Assembly: GCA_964517435.1 (NCBI GenBank)
Contig: CAZFEC010000011.1
Span: 8,378-72,377, forward strand
DNA from: BS150m-G50 sp964517435
Lineage (GTDB): Bacteria > CAIWAD01 > BS150m-G50
DNA: 64,000 nucleotides
Direction: 5' to 3'
Shown here in pieces: positions 8,999 through 17,868 of this stretch. The stretch's first letter is position 1; the number at the start of each line of letters is the position of its first letter. Under the pieces are notes generated by a model, which searched no databases, was not told where the DNA came from, and saw nothing but the letters and a program-made list of their open reading frames with translations. The translations under genes were made by a program, and so were the position numbers.

Positions 8999-9784
8999 TC
9001 ACCCTTCCACCCGGATCTCACCTTCCAGATAGAGCACACAGTCACCGGCAATCTTTACCCGGTCCCCCTCCAGATCGCACCACAGCTCCCCGCCGCGGGG
9101 CGAAACCTGGCGGCAGAACAGTGAACTCTTGCCCAGCCGCTCTCCCCAGTAGGGCGCGATGGTGCAATGTGCCGAGCCGGTAACCGGATCCTCCGGGATG
9201 CCCAGCTCCGGGAAGAAACAGCGGGAGACGCAATCGCAGTCGCTGCCGGGCGCGGTGACCAGCACTCCCCGCCCTGGGACCCTGGCCAGCAGCGCAAAGT
9301 CGGGCGCCAGTTTGCGCACCTCGCGCTCGTCGCCGACCACTACCAGGCAGTCGCTGGAGAGCAGGGTGGTTTCCGGCTCCAGCCCCAGTGCGGCCGGCAG
9401 TTGCGGCGGGCAGTCGACCGGCGTGCCGGGGCGGTTGGGAAAGTCAAGCTGGAAGCGCTCCCCCTGGCGCCGGACCGAAAGCGGCCCGCTGGCGGAAGCA
9501 AAATTCACCTCTTCCCATTCCGGCTGCAGCAGCCCCAGGATGACGAAACCGGTGGCGAGGGTGGCGTGTCCGCAGAGATCCACTTCGGTGACGGGCGAAA
9601 ACCAGCGAATCCGTAAACCGTCATCTTCCTTCACGAAGAAAGCGGTTTCGGAGAGATTATTTTCCGCCGCGATTTGCTGGAGCGTCGTGTCCTCCAGCCA
9701 GTGCGGCAGCGGGCAGACGGCGGCGGGATTGCCCTGGAAAGGCTGACTGGTGAAGGCGTCGACCTGGTAGAGTGGTAACTTCAT
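8999..9784 (-). CDS. PhzF-family isomerase/epimerase
   Basis: About 261 residues, a normal length for the family. The N-terminus MKLPLYQVDAFTSQPFQGNPAAV is the PhzF signature; the conserved NLSETAFF segment supplies the catalytic Glu. VDLCGHATLATG and PEDPVTGSAHC are the glycine-rich motifs of the two half-barrels. I place the start at 9784 because GGAG lies 6 bases before that ATG; another in-frame ATG is 18 bases upstream. The natural substrate of most PhzF homologues is unknown, and nothing nearby suggests phenazine synthesis. It converges on the tandem array. Confidence 0.9.
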   Translation of the reverse strand: MKLPLYQVDAFTSQPFQGNPAAVCPLPHWLEDTTLQQIAAENNLSETAFFVKEDDGLRIRWFSPVTEVDLCGHATLATGFVILGLLQPEWEEVNFASASGPLSVRRQGERFQLDFPNRPGTPVDCPPQLPAALGLEPETTLLSSDCLVVVGDEREVRKLAPDFALLARVPGRGVLVTAPGSDCDCVSRCFFPELGIPEDPVTGSAHCTIAPYWGERLGKSSLFCRQVSPRGGELWCDLEGDRVKIAGDCVLYLEGEIRVEG

Positions 9785-9825
9785 GGTAGCTCCGATTGTC
9801 AATTAGTAACGATGGTGAAGGTGTG

Positions 9826-10506
9826 TTATTTAGCAGTTGCCGATTCAAACTGCTCCCGCGCCGCTTCCTGGTCGGCAAATTCGACCAGCAGTTTCTCCAC
9901 CGCGAAACCACGCGCCAGCGCCTCGAGGTTGTTGCGGGCGGAGGTCTGCACCTCCGTCTGTAGTTTCCCAACAAGTTGTCCGGCGACCTCGTTGACCTGT
10001 CGGCGCGCTTCATCCTTCAGTCGATTCTTATCCTCTTCATTAAAACCGCCACCGAAAAGTTGGGTGAGATCCCCCAGCAACCAGGGGAGTATGCGCGAAC
10101 TCTGTTCGTCATACAGAGTGATATCACGATGATAGATCTCATAGCTGCAGCGGGGCATCTTCGCCCGGAACTTCGCAGGTCCGATTTCTTCGATCATGAA
10201 ATCGGGATGGGTCAGATCGTAGGAAAAACCGATTTCGAAATCGAAAATCATCACCATTTTCTTAGTGCTGGTCAGCCAGTCGAAGTACCTCTTACCGGTT
10301 TCCCCCAGCCAGTGGTCCTTGGCCGTGACAATCTCCTTGGTGAGAACCTTGAATACGCGCAGCTCGCCGATGGATTGCAGTTTTTCTATTATGGTGTGCG
10401 AGTCCACCTGAATAGTCTTTTTATCCCCGCGGCGCAAACGGCGCAGGTACCAGAATCCGCCGGCGACGACCAAGCCCAGCAGGGCGCCGATCAGAAAATC
10501 ACTCAT
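9826..10506 (-). CDS. DUF4230 family membrane-anchored protein
   Basis: About 226 residues. An AAGGAG site ahead of the ATG at 10506 supports this start over an upstream in-frame ATG. It opens with one transmembrane helix (FLIGALLGLVVAGGFWYL) and basic residues, then a soluble domain with ELRVFKVLTKEIVTAKD, FEIGFSYDLTHPDF and other segments typical of DUF4230. The C-terminal 90 residues are helical and charged. The family is widespread in FCB bacteria and has no established function. It lies 41 bases upstream of PhzF on the same strand, so the two are probably one transcript. Confidence 0.75.
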   Translation of the reverse strand: MSDFLIGALLGLVVAGGFWYLRRLRRGDKKTIQVDSHTIIEKLQSIGELRVFKVLTKEIVTAKDHWLGETGKRYFDWLTSTKKMVMIFDFEIGFSYDLTHPDFMIEEIGPAKFRAKMPRCSYEIYHRDITLYDEQSSRILPWLLGDLTQLFGGGFNEEDKNRLKDEARRQVNEVAGQLVGKLQTEVQTSARNNLEALARGFAVEKLLVEFADQEAAREQFESATAK

Positions 10507-10756
10507 GCTCGCTCCTTTCCTGGTCCGCAATGCGAAGTCGCCCGGCGTCACGCGGTCCCGGGCTGTTCCTCTTTAAGTTACCGCCCCGCGCCTCTAAAAT
10601 CAATTTCGGGCCGCCTTTCGGCGGTGTGCCGGCCGCGTGCCGGCGTATTAGCGGCGGCGATCTCCCGAACCGGGCGTGTTGAAAGGTTGAAGCTTTGCGC
10701 CGGAGGGTGTATCGTTTGAGTGAGGACGAGCACACTGCCGCTACGGAGAGGCGATT

Positions 10757-12052
10757 TTGACCGAAGCCGAATCACTCAAAACCATCCTCAGCCGCTCGCC
10801 GGCCTGGCGCGGCGCGCTCAAGATCATCAGCCTGCTGGAAGAGGCCGGTCACGAGGCGTACATCGTCGGTGGCAGCGTGCGGGACGCCTGGCTGCAGCAG
10901 CAGGCGACGGACCACTCCTTCTCCGCCGAGTTCGACTTTGATATCGCCACCTCGGCGCTGCCACGGGAGACCATCGACCTCTTCCGCTCCACGATTGAAG
11001 TCGGCGCCGCTTTCGGCGTGGTGATCGTGCGACTCTACGACCACCAGTACGAAGTGGCGACCTTCCGGCAGGACCTGGAGTACGAGGACGGCAGGCGGCC
11101 CAGCGGTGTCCGCTTCACCGGCGTCGAGGAGGATGTCAAGCGGCGCGATTTCACCATCAACGGCTTACTCTACTCAACCGGCGAGGACAAGCTGCTCGAC
11201 CTGGTCGACGGCTGTGCCGACCTGGCGGCGGGGCTGGTGCGCGCCATCGGTGATCCACGCGAGCGCTTCGCCGAGGATCACCTGCGTCTGATCCGGGCGG
11301 TGCGCTTCGCGGCACGCTTTCACTTCGAGATCGAGGCGGCCACGCTGGCGGCGATCCGGGAGCTGGCGGCGCAACTCACCACGGTTTCCGCCGAACGGTT
11401 GCGTGATGAGCTGATCAAGATCCTGCAGGGCGCCCATCCCCGGTACGCGCTGGAGCTGCTGCAGACAGCCGGATTGCTGCCCGGCGTGCTGTCGCCGTTC
11501 CCGGAACCGGACCTGGCGGCGCGGCGTGTCGACAAGTTGCGTGAGCGGCAGCTGGCGCGGTTGCAGACGAATCTCTGTCCGGCCGCCTTTTTCATCTATC
11601 TCAACTGTCCGCTGCGAGATCGCGACCGGGAGCCGCGTCAGGTGCGGGCTACCCTGCGCCGCTATCGCTTTCCCAACGGCGAGATCGCCGCGGCGACCGC
11701 AACCGCGAGCCGTCTCTTTCAGATCCGCGATTTCGACCAGCTGCGCTTCGCCGATCGCGTCCGGCTCCTGCGCGATGAACACTTCCCGGCCGCGCGCCAC
11801 CTGGCGGGCAAACTCTACGAGCTGCCGCTGGAAGAGGTCGACGCGGAGCGGCAGCGCCTGGCCGACCGGGAGCTGTTTCCGCCGCCGCTGTTGACCGGCA
11901 ACGACCTGAAGGAGGCCGGTCTGATACCGGGTCCGCTCTTCAAGTCGATCCTGCACGAGCTGGAGACGCGCCAGCTGGAGGGCACCCTCTTCGACCGCGC
12001 CGCCGCGCTGGAGCTGGCCCGGCAGTTGGCCGCCGGCGAAAACGGCGAGTGA
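10757..12052 (+). CDS. CCA tRNA nucleotidyltransferase / poly(A) polymerase family protein
   Basis: 431 residues, TTG start with GGAGAGG upstream. The class II nucleotidyltransferase core is clear: the GGSVRD motif near residue 37, the metal-binding FDFDIAT near residue 58, and RRDFTINGLLY, which marks the CCA/PAP family. The neck and body domains follow (DHLRLIRAVRFAARFHFEIE). These enzymes add CCA to tRNA 3' ends, or poly(A) tails in some lineages; motif reading does not separate the two. No HD phosphohydrolase domain is seen. The 250 bp ahead of it, between divergent genes, is GC-rich with several short hairpins. Confidence 0.9.
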   Translation: MTEAESLKTILSRSPAWRGALKIISLLEEAGHEAYIVGGSVRDAWLQQQATDHSFSAEFDFDIATSALPRETIDLFRSTIEVGAAFGVVIVRLYDHQYEVATFRQDLEYEDGRRPSGVRFTGVEEDVKRRDFTINGLLYSTGEDKLLDLVDGCADLAAGLVRAIGDPRERFAEDHLRLIRAVRFAARFHFEIEAATLAAIRELAAQLTTVSAERLRDELIKILQGAHPRYALELLQTAGLLPGVLSPFPEPDLAARRVDKLRERQLARLQTNLCPAAFFIYLNCPLRDRDREPRQVRATLRRYRFPNGEIAAATATASRLFQIRDFDQLRFADRVRLLRDEHFPAARHLAGKLYELPLEEVDAERQRLADRELFPPPLLTGNDLKEAGLIPGPLFKSILHELETRQLEGTLFDRAAALELARQLAAGENGE

Positions 12053-12089
12053 AGGTAAAGGTTGTGGTTTGAAAACTCCGACTTCCATT

Positions 12090-12135
12090 GCACACCAAGG
12101 GTGTGCTACATGATAGCCCAGCCGGAACGGCTGGG
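12090..12135 (+). repeat. Two adjacent hairpins upstream of the M1 peptidase gene
   Basis: GCACACC (12090-12096) pairs with GGTGTGC (12100-12106), and CCCAGCCG (12117-12124) pairs with CGGCTGGG (12128-12135) over a 3-base loop. Neither is followed by a T tract. They resemble dispersed palindromic elements found in intergenic spaces and lie about 45 bp before the start codon of the next gene. Confidence 0.5.
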
Positions 12136-12180
12136 GTGAAGGGAAACAACAGGAGCGCAAGGGTGTATTTGAGGTCAATT

Positions 12181-15150
12181 ATGATGAGGATATTTCTGAA
12201 AATCTTTCCGTTGACGGTTTTCCTGACCGTGACGATCCCCGCGCCGGCCGCAAGCGATGTGCCGGACGCCTGGCAATGGGGTCACTTTGACGACCGCGCG
12301 CGCATGCACCTGTGCAAACACGGCACGCCGCGACCGGTAGAGCGGATCGACTCGCTCCACGCCTGGGACGCTCTCACCTACACGATAGACTTCCGCCTCT
12401 TTCCCGAGCTCGAATACCTGGAGGCGGTGGTGGAGATGACCCTGGCGGTTCAGGAAACGCTCAGCGTCATCGATTACCACCTGCACGCCTTCATCGTCGA
12501 CAGCGTGCTGCTGGACGGCACGGCGGCAGCCTTCAGCCGCGAGGGGGACAACCTGCTGGTGGAGACCGGCTACACCTGCCTCCCGGGCGACGAACTCACA
12601 CTGCAGACCTTCTACCAGGGCGAACCGCAACTGACGCCCGGCATGGGTAATCTCGGCATGCATTTCGGCAATACCATCTTCACCGTTTCCGATCCCTGGG
12701 GAACCCGCAACTGGCTGGCCTGTTACGACGAGCCGTTCGACAAGGCGCTGGTGTCGATGCGGACGGTAGTGCCGCAACCCTGGGTAGTGGCGACCAACGG
12801 CACCCTGCTCGGCGTGGAGGAGCTGGGCGACTCGCTGCTGGCTTACGAATTCGAACACCTCTACCCGATTTCCACCTACCTGATCACGCTGACCGCTTCC
12901 GACTACGCTACCTGGCAGGAGGAGGTGGACGGGGTGCCGCTCAATTACTACGTCTACCCGTATCACCAGTCGGCCGCCGAGGAGGATTTCTCCGCGGTGC
13001 CGGATATGTTTCTCTTCTACCAGGAGCTGTTCGGCGACTATCCGTTCGAATGCTACGGCATGTCGGTGGCACCGATCTACAGCGGCAGCGGCGCGATGGA
13101 GCACCAGACCTGCACCACGCTGGGGCACAACCTGGTCACCGGTCAGCATACCTACGACATCATCGTCGCGCACGAGCTGTCCCACATGTGGTGGGGTGAC
13201 GCGCTCACCCACGTCACCTTCGCCGAGATGTGGCTGCACGAAGGGTTCGCCACCTATTGTGAGGGGCTCTATTACCAGCATTTGAACGGCGGCAGCGAGG
13301 AGGCGCTGTGGGAGTACATGAACAGCTGCCGCCTCACTTATCTCTCCTGGCAGGCGGGGCATCCCACGCAGCCGCTGCCGATCTACGACCCGCCGCTGGA
13401 GTATCTCTTCTCCGCCCTGACCTACGAGAAGCCGGGCTGCGTACTGCAGACGCTGCGCACCTACATCGGCGACGAGCCGTTCCTGCAGGGCCTGCGCGAC
13501 TGGTACGCCGCCTTCCGGTACGGCAACATCTGCACGCACGATTTCCAGACGGTGATGGAGGGCGCCTCCGGCGAGGAGTTGGGTGGCTTCATGCAGGAGT
13601 GGATCTACAGTCCCGGTTACCCGGAATTCGAGCACCTCACCACCAGCTATCCCCTGCCGGGCGATTCCACGCTGGTCAGTCTGTCGGTGTCGCAGAGCAG
13701 CATGTTCGGCAACCTCTTCACGCCTCGCGTACCTCTGGAGATCACCACCACCGCCGGTACTTTCGACACCCTGGTCCAGATCAGCGGCGCCGCCGACCAC
13801 TACCTGTTCCGGCTGCCGGGAGAGGAGGTGGAGCTGCAGTTCAACTCTCATTACCAGGTGCTCTGCACACATGAAGCTCTGACCGGCGTCGTCGGTCCGC
13901 TCCTGTCGGTGATCGCCTGGGAGCTTGATGATGAAGGGGGCGACGGTGACGGCAATCTCAGCGCCGGCGAGTGGGGCTGGTTGCGCCTGCAGGTGGAAAA
14001 CACCGGCGCCTGGGCGGAGGAGGTCAGTCTGCGAGTTGCAACCGACGACGAGTTCCTGTTTGTGGAGGAGGATTCCGCCTGGGTCGGCACGCTCGACCTG
14101 TACGAGAGCGCCTGGACCGGCTGGGATATCCGCCTGGCCGATTCCCACGCGGACGAGCTGCGTTACCTCGAACTGGATGTGCATTTCAGCGGTACCGGTT
14201 TCGAGCAGGACACCACATTCACCTTCCGTGTCGGCGACCCGCCGCTGGTCGTCGTCTGCGATGACACATCCGGCGCCTATCTGCACTACTTCGAGCAGGC
14301 GCTGGTCGAACTGGAGTACTTCTGGGACGTGGTCGACCAGAGTGCCGGAGCCGATGCCGCCGACCGCCTTGCCGACTACACCCAGGCGATCTGGTACACC
14401 GGTGACGCCCGGCAGGACGCCCTCGCGCCCGACGAGCAGGCGCTGCTGGCGGAGTGGGTCGCCGCGGACGGCCAGCTGATGTTGACGGGACAATTTCTGT
14501 TGGAGGACCTCTGGGGCACCGCTTTTCTGGAGGAAACTCTGCACTGCGCACCGCTGGATTCGATAGTGGATATCCGCATGCTGGACGGCGATGACGATCA
14601 CCCGGTCGGCAGCGGCCTGACGCTGCTGCTGCAGGGAACCGCCGGCGCCAATAACCAGGTGGCGCCCTCCAGCCTGCAGCCGCTGGCGGGGGCACAGACG
14701 GTGTTCAGCTACCAGGGAAGCGGTGATCCGGCCGCGATCTGGACCAGCGACCAGCTGTTCTTTTGTGGTTTCGGCTGCGAGGCTGTTTCCGGCGCGGGTC
14801 CGACCGCCGCGCTGCACGAACTGCTGGGGAGGGTCTTCTTCGCCTGGAGTCCGGAAACGGTCGCCGTTTCGCCGGAGCTGCTGCCCGCCACGCTGGAACT
14901 GTACGGCAACTATCCGAACCCCTTCAACAGTTCCACCGTCATTTCGTTCCAGCTGTTGCTGGAAGGTCCGGTACAACTCGACGTTTACAACGTGTTGGGA
15001 GTTCGCGTTGCCAGGCTGCTCAATGAGCCGCTCGCGGCTAATTATCACCAGATTGTCTTCGACGCTTCCGATCTTCCCAGCGGCGTCTATTTCTACAGGT
15101 TGTCAACCGAGACGGCCAGCGCCTCGCGGAAGCTGATGTTGATACGCTAG
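12181..15150 (+). CDS. Secreted M1-family zinc aminopeptidase with type IX secretion sorting domain
   Basis: About 989 residues from the ATG at 12181, which is preceded by GAGG and begins a signal peptide (MMRIFLKIFPLTVFLTVTIPAPA). The N-terminal saddle domain leads to the exopeptidase motif GAME near 13096. The zinc motif HELSHMWWGD (His near residue 331) and the LHEGFATY helix carry the third ligand near residue 354, so the site looks complete. A beta-rich region of about 350 residues follows. The last ~85 residues, with NYPNPFNSSTVISF and DLPSGVYFYRL, form the Por/type A sorting domain, which directs export and surface attachment by the type IX system. Confidence 0.93.
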   Translation: MMRIFLKIFPLTVFLTVTIPAPAASDVPDAWQWGHFDDRARMHLCKHGTPRPVERIDSLHAWDALTYTIDFRLFPELEYLEAVVEMTLAVQETLSVIDYHLHAFIVDSVLLDGTAAAFSREGDNLLVETGYTCLPGDELTLQTFYQGEPQLTPGMGNLGMHFGNTIFTVSDPWGTRNWLACYDEPFDKALVSMRTVVPQPWVVATNGTLLGVEELGDSLLAYEFEHLYPISTYLITLTASDYATWQEEVDGVPLNYYVYPYHQSAAEEDFSAVPDMFLFYQELFGDYPFECYGMSVAPIYSGSGAMEHQTCTTLGHNLVTGQHTYDIIVAHELSHMWWGDALTHVTFAEMWLHEGFATYCEGLYYQHLNGGSEEALWEYMNSCRLTYLSWQAGHPTQPLPIYDPPLEYLFSALTYEKPGCVLQTLRTYIGDEPFLQGLRDWYAAFRYGNICTHDFQTVMEGASGEELGGFMQEWIYSPGYPEFEHLTTSYPLPGDSTLVSLSVSQSSMFGNLFTPRVPLEITTTAGTFDTLVQISGAADHYLFRLPGEEVELQFNSHYQVLCTHEALTGVVGPLLSVIAWELDDEGGDGDGNLSAGEWGWLRLQVENTGAWAEEVSLRVATDDEFLFVEEDSAWVGTLDLYESAWTGWDIRLADSHADELRYLELDVHFSGTGFEQDTTFTFRVGDPPLVVVCDDTSGAYLHYFEQALVELEYFWDVVDQSAGADAADRLADYTQAIWYTGDARQDALAPDEQALLAEWVAADGQLMLTGQFLLEDLWGTAFLEETLHCAPLDSIVDIRMLDGDDDHPVGSGLTLLLQGTAGANNQVAPSSLQPLAGAQTVFSYQGSGDPAAIWTSDQLFFCGFGCEAVSGAGPTAALHELLGRVFFAWSPETVAVSPELLPATLELYGNYPNPFNSSTVISFQLLLEGPVQLDVYNVLGVRVARLLNEPLAANYHQIVFDASDLPSGVYFYRLSTETASASRKLMLIR

Positions 15151-15156
15151 GCGCGA

Positions 15157-15275
15157 CGTGATACATTGTGATACATCGCGCCGTCCAAACCGACGTCCAT
15201 TTCTACGTGATACAATGTGATACATTTCACCTTCTGCTCCTTCTTTCCGTTCCAGCGTGATACATTGTGATACGT
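15157..15275 (+). repeat. Three evenly spaced 20-bp sites, each a tandem 10-bp direct repeat, upstream of dnaA
   Basis: Sites at 15157-15176, 15206-15225 and 15256-15275 fit GTGATACAWTGTGATACRT after a leading C. Each is two copies of the 10-mer GTGATACAWT in the same orientation, so a protein would bind one face of the helix, and site starts are 49 and 50 bp apart. The sequence between sites is not conserved. They begin 6 bases after the M1 peptidase stop and end about 310 bp before the dnaA promoter. They look like iterons or an operator array; the binding protein is unknown. Confidence 0.85.
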
Positions 15276-15585
15276 CTCGTTTCCGTCACGCGATGCTCGA
15301 CGCTACATGAAGCCCTCCCTTTACCGGGCGCTGACCCACTTTTTCCGCTCAACCGATTTGATTTGAGGTGTATCGCAACAGTTTAAAACGAATGTGAATT
15401 AGTTTTCCACCCGCCCTGGAGAAACACCTGTCCAGGTCTTGAAACCGGAAAATTCAAGCTTTCGCGAACGCACTTGAACCGCTGAGAGCGCCTTTTTCTT
15501 GGAGAACACAACCAGCTATTATTATGTGGCTTAGCAGGGTTTTCGACGATTTTTTGCTCACCCGGCAGCGACACGGGAGATTTGC

Positions 15586-15614
15586 TTGACAAAGCAGTAT
15601 GGCCGGTCTATGTT
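15586..15614 (+). promoter_or_regulatory. Sigma70-type promoter upstream of dnaA
   Basis: TTGACA at 15586-15591, 17-bp spacer, then TATGTT at 15609-15614. Transcription would start near 15621, giving dnaA a leader of about 480 nt that contains the DnaA boxes at 15651-15670, which fits autoregulation by DnaA. Confidence 0.55.
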
Positions 15615-15650
15615 ACAACGCCTGCGAGGATGGGGGTCTTCAAGGGTGGG

Positions 15651-15670
15651 TGTGGATAACTTGTGGAATA
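15651..15670 (-). promoter_or_regulatory. Tandem DnaA boxes upstream of dnaA
   Basis: TGTGGATAA at 15651-15659 is a perfect DnaA box on the minus strand (TTATCCACA). A second, TGTGGAATA at 15662-15670, follows in the same orientation 11 bp on. Weaker boxes (for example TTTTCCACC at 15403-15411) lie upstream. The 15.28-16.10 kb stretch has no convincing gene and is the best candidate for the origin or the dnaA control region. Confidence 0.65.
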
Positions 15671-16101
15671 ATTGCTGGAACCCTCCCTGGTTGGTGCGCA
15701 ACACCTGTACCGGCGATCGTATCGATTCCACCTCTTTTCATCCTTCAACATGTTGCACTTTTTAGCAACGAAACCTTTTTCCAACGCTGTCAGCGAGCGG
15801 GCACGCGCCCGAAACGACAGCCTTTGTCGGTTACTTGAGTGATACTTGAGCAGCCGGGGTAAGTTGTGTCGCGCAAACCAAAAAGTCTGGGCGGCAACCG
15901 ACACCGGCCTGATGATTTTCCGCCGCCGCAGAGCGAGTGGCTGTGACGGCGAATCGAACCAGCAAGCATTTTGGCTATGCCCACACAGCAAGGTCATCTT
16001 CAACAGGTGTAGCGTGCATAGCTTATAGTGTTTCCTATGGGTTGTCTGCCAACAGGAACTCTCAGTGGGAAATACTATACCATTTTAACCAGCTTTCGGA
16101 A

Positions 16102-17496
16102 ATGCCGATGATCCAGCCGGAAGGGAGCCTCTCCCCCTGGGAGATGTTCCAGGGAAAACTGCGGGACCTTATCAGTGAACAGGCCTTCAGCACCTGGTTC
16201 AAGGATCTGGTTTTCGACCGGATCGATGATCGCGAGCTCCTGGCGACGGCGCCTGAGCCCTATTTCCTTGACTACGTTATCGTCCAGTTCGGCAAGGAAA
16301 TACGCCAGGCGGCGGAAAGCGCCCTGGGAGACGGAGCCGGTTTGACCATCAAGACCAACGACGGTGCCGACATCCGCGACCGGACGCTGCAGCCGGTGGA
16401 ACCGTTGATTCCCTCCCTGCTGCCCGCCGACAGACAGGATGCGCCAGCGCCGCAGCTGGATTGGACCAGCCTCAACCCCAAGTACCGCTTCGATAATTTC
16501 ATCGAGGGGGACGGCAACCGCATGGCCCGTTCCGCCGGCATGGCTGTCGCCAGCAACCCGGGGGAGACGATCTTCAACCCCCTCTTCATCTACGGCGATG
16601 TCGGGCTCGGTAAAACCCATCTGGTCCAGGCGATCGGCAACCAGGTGCGCGCGCAGCACCCCGGCCACCGGGTGCTCTACCTCTCCAGCGACACCTTCTA
16701 TCACCACTTCATCGACATGCTGAAGAGTAATCGCGCCACCGATTTCAACAAGATCTACCGCAATGTCGACGTCTTGATCCTGGACGACATTCAGTTCCTG
16801 ACCGGTAAAACCAAAACCCAGATCGAGTTCTTTCACACTTTCAACACGCTTTACCAGGCGGGCCACCAGATCGTTCTTTCCTCCGACCGGCCACCCAAGG
16901 ACCTGGAGGGTATGGAGTTCCGCCTGGTCAGCCGCCTCGGCTCCGGCTTCACCATCGACCTGCAGCCGCTGGACGAGGAAACCCGGATGGCTATTCTGGA
17001 GACCCGCGCCGAAGAGGAGCGGATCGTCATCCCGCCTGATGTTATTCATTACATCGCCAACAACATCACCAGCAACAACCGCGACCTGGAACGGGCGTTG
17101 ATCCACGTGATGGCGACCGCCAGCCTGCTCAAGGAGCAGATCAGCATGCCGCTGGCCCGCAAGGCGCTGCGCCGTATTATTACTCAGCGCCCCCGCACGG
17201 TCTCCATCAACCAGATTCAGGAGGTGGTCGCGACGCACTTCGGTCTGCCGGACACGAAGCTGCGGGAGAAAATCCGCACGAAGCAGGTTGCTCACGCTCG
17301 CCATATCGCCATGTATCTCTCGCACCGCCTGACCAGTTTCACCAAGAAGGATATCGGCCAGTATTTCGGCGGTAAGGACCACAGCACGGTCATCTACGCC
17401 ATTCAAACCGTTGAAAAAACGCTCGCTGTGGACGAGGAATACCGCCTGGAGGTGGAGGAGTTAAGCCGCAAGCTCAAGAAGACTTCCGAATCCTGA
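16102..17496 (+). CDS. dnaA: Chromosomal replication initiator protein DnaA
   Basis: About 464 residues. The frame is open further upstream, but the family's domain I (LSPWEMFQGKLRDLISEQAFSTWF) begins here; the ATG at 16108 is equally possible. Domain III is an AAA+ ATPase with Walker A GDVGLGKT near residue 165, Walker B LILDDIQF near residue 225, and sensor I LSSDRPPKDL. Domain IV ends with the DNA-binding signature FGGKDHSTVIYAI near residue 420. DnaA-ATP binds DnaA boxes and opens the origin. It heads the order dnaA-dnaN-recF-dciA-gyrB-gyrA. Confidence 0.97.
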   Translation: MPMIQPEGSLSPWEMFQGKLRDLISEQAFSTWFKDLVFDRIDDRELLATAPEPYFLDYVIVQFGKEIRQAAESALGDGAGLTIKTNDGADIRDRTLQPVEPLIPSLLPADRQDAPAPQLDWTSLNPKYRFDNFIEGDGNRMARSAGMAVASNPGETIFNPLFIYGDVGLGKTHLVQAIGNQVRAQHPGHRVLYLSSDTFYHHFIDMLKSNRATDFNKIYRNVDVLILDDIQFLTGKTKTQIEFFHTFNTLYQAGHQIVLSSDRPPKDLEGMEFRLVSRLGSGFTIDLQPLDEETRMAILETRAEEERIVIPPDVIHYIANNITSNNRDLERALIHVMATASLLKEQISMPLARKALRRIITQRPRTVSINQIQEVVATHFGLPDTKLREKIRTKQVAHARHIAMYLSHRLTSFTKKDIGQYFGGKDHSTVIYAIQTVEKTLAVDEEYRLEVEELSRKLKKTSES

Positions 17497-17868
17497 TGGA
17501 AATACGCGATGTGGAAAAGGGGTATAAATGGCGTGAATAAGCTGTGACAAATGCGTTAGAACTTTTTTTCTTTGGGTTTTTAACAACGGAAAAGTACTTT
17601 TTAAGGCGGTTTTCAACCGCAACTGGACGAGCGTCTCGCAATGTAAGTTAATAAATAACAGCGGCCCATTTTCAATCCGGCCAACTTATCAACATTTCCA
17701 CGCAGCATATTAATAGTTTTCTTAGATATAAGACCTTTTTATAGAAATATATGGGTGTGGAAATCCAGCGAGAATGCCGTCGTCAACGCATTTTGGCACA
17801 ACATTGCTCAGCGCAATTGACGCAGCGCCGACTGAGTGATTCAACCGCTTTTCAACCTTGGAGTGGTC
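17497..17868 (+). promoter_or_regulatory. AT-rich dnaA-dnaN intergenic region with DnaA-like boxes
   Basis: No gene is seen in this stretch. One-mismatch or two-mismatch DnaA boxes are TGTGGAAAA (17510-17518), TTATCAACA (17686-17694) and TGTGGAAAT (17756-17764). The central 200 bp are AT-rich with T and A runs (17550-17590, 17700-17755), a composition suited to DNA unwinding. It is an alternative or additional part of a bipartite origin and probably also carries the dnaN promoter. Confidence 0.5.

Noticed and set aside
12175..15048. A 957-codon open frame on the minus strand opposite the M1 peptidase
   Set aside because: It mirrors the codon pattern of the GC-rich M1 gene, has no family motif, and the plus-strand gene has a full domain set.
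15937..16101. N-terminal extension of DnaA by 55 codons
   Set aside because: The extension is not DnaA-like and lies in the control region; domain I begins at the codon near 16102.
16075..17406. A 443-codon open frame opposite dnaA
   Set aside because: Antisense shadow of the DnaA coding sequence, no protein features.
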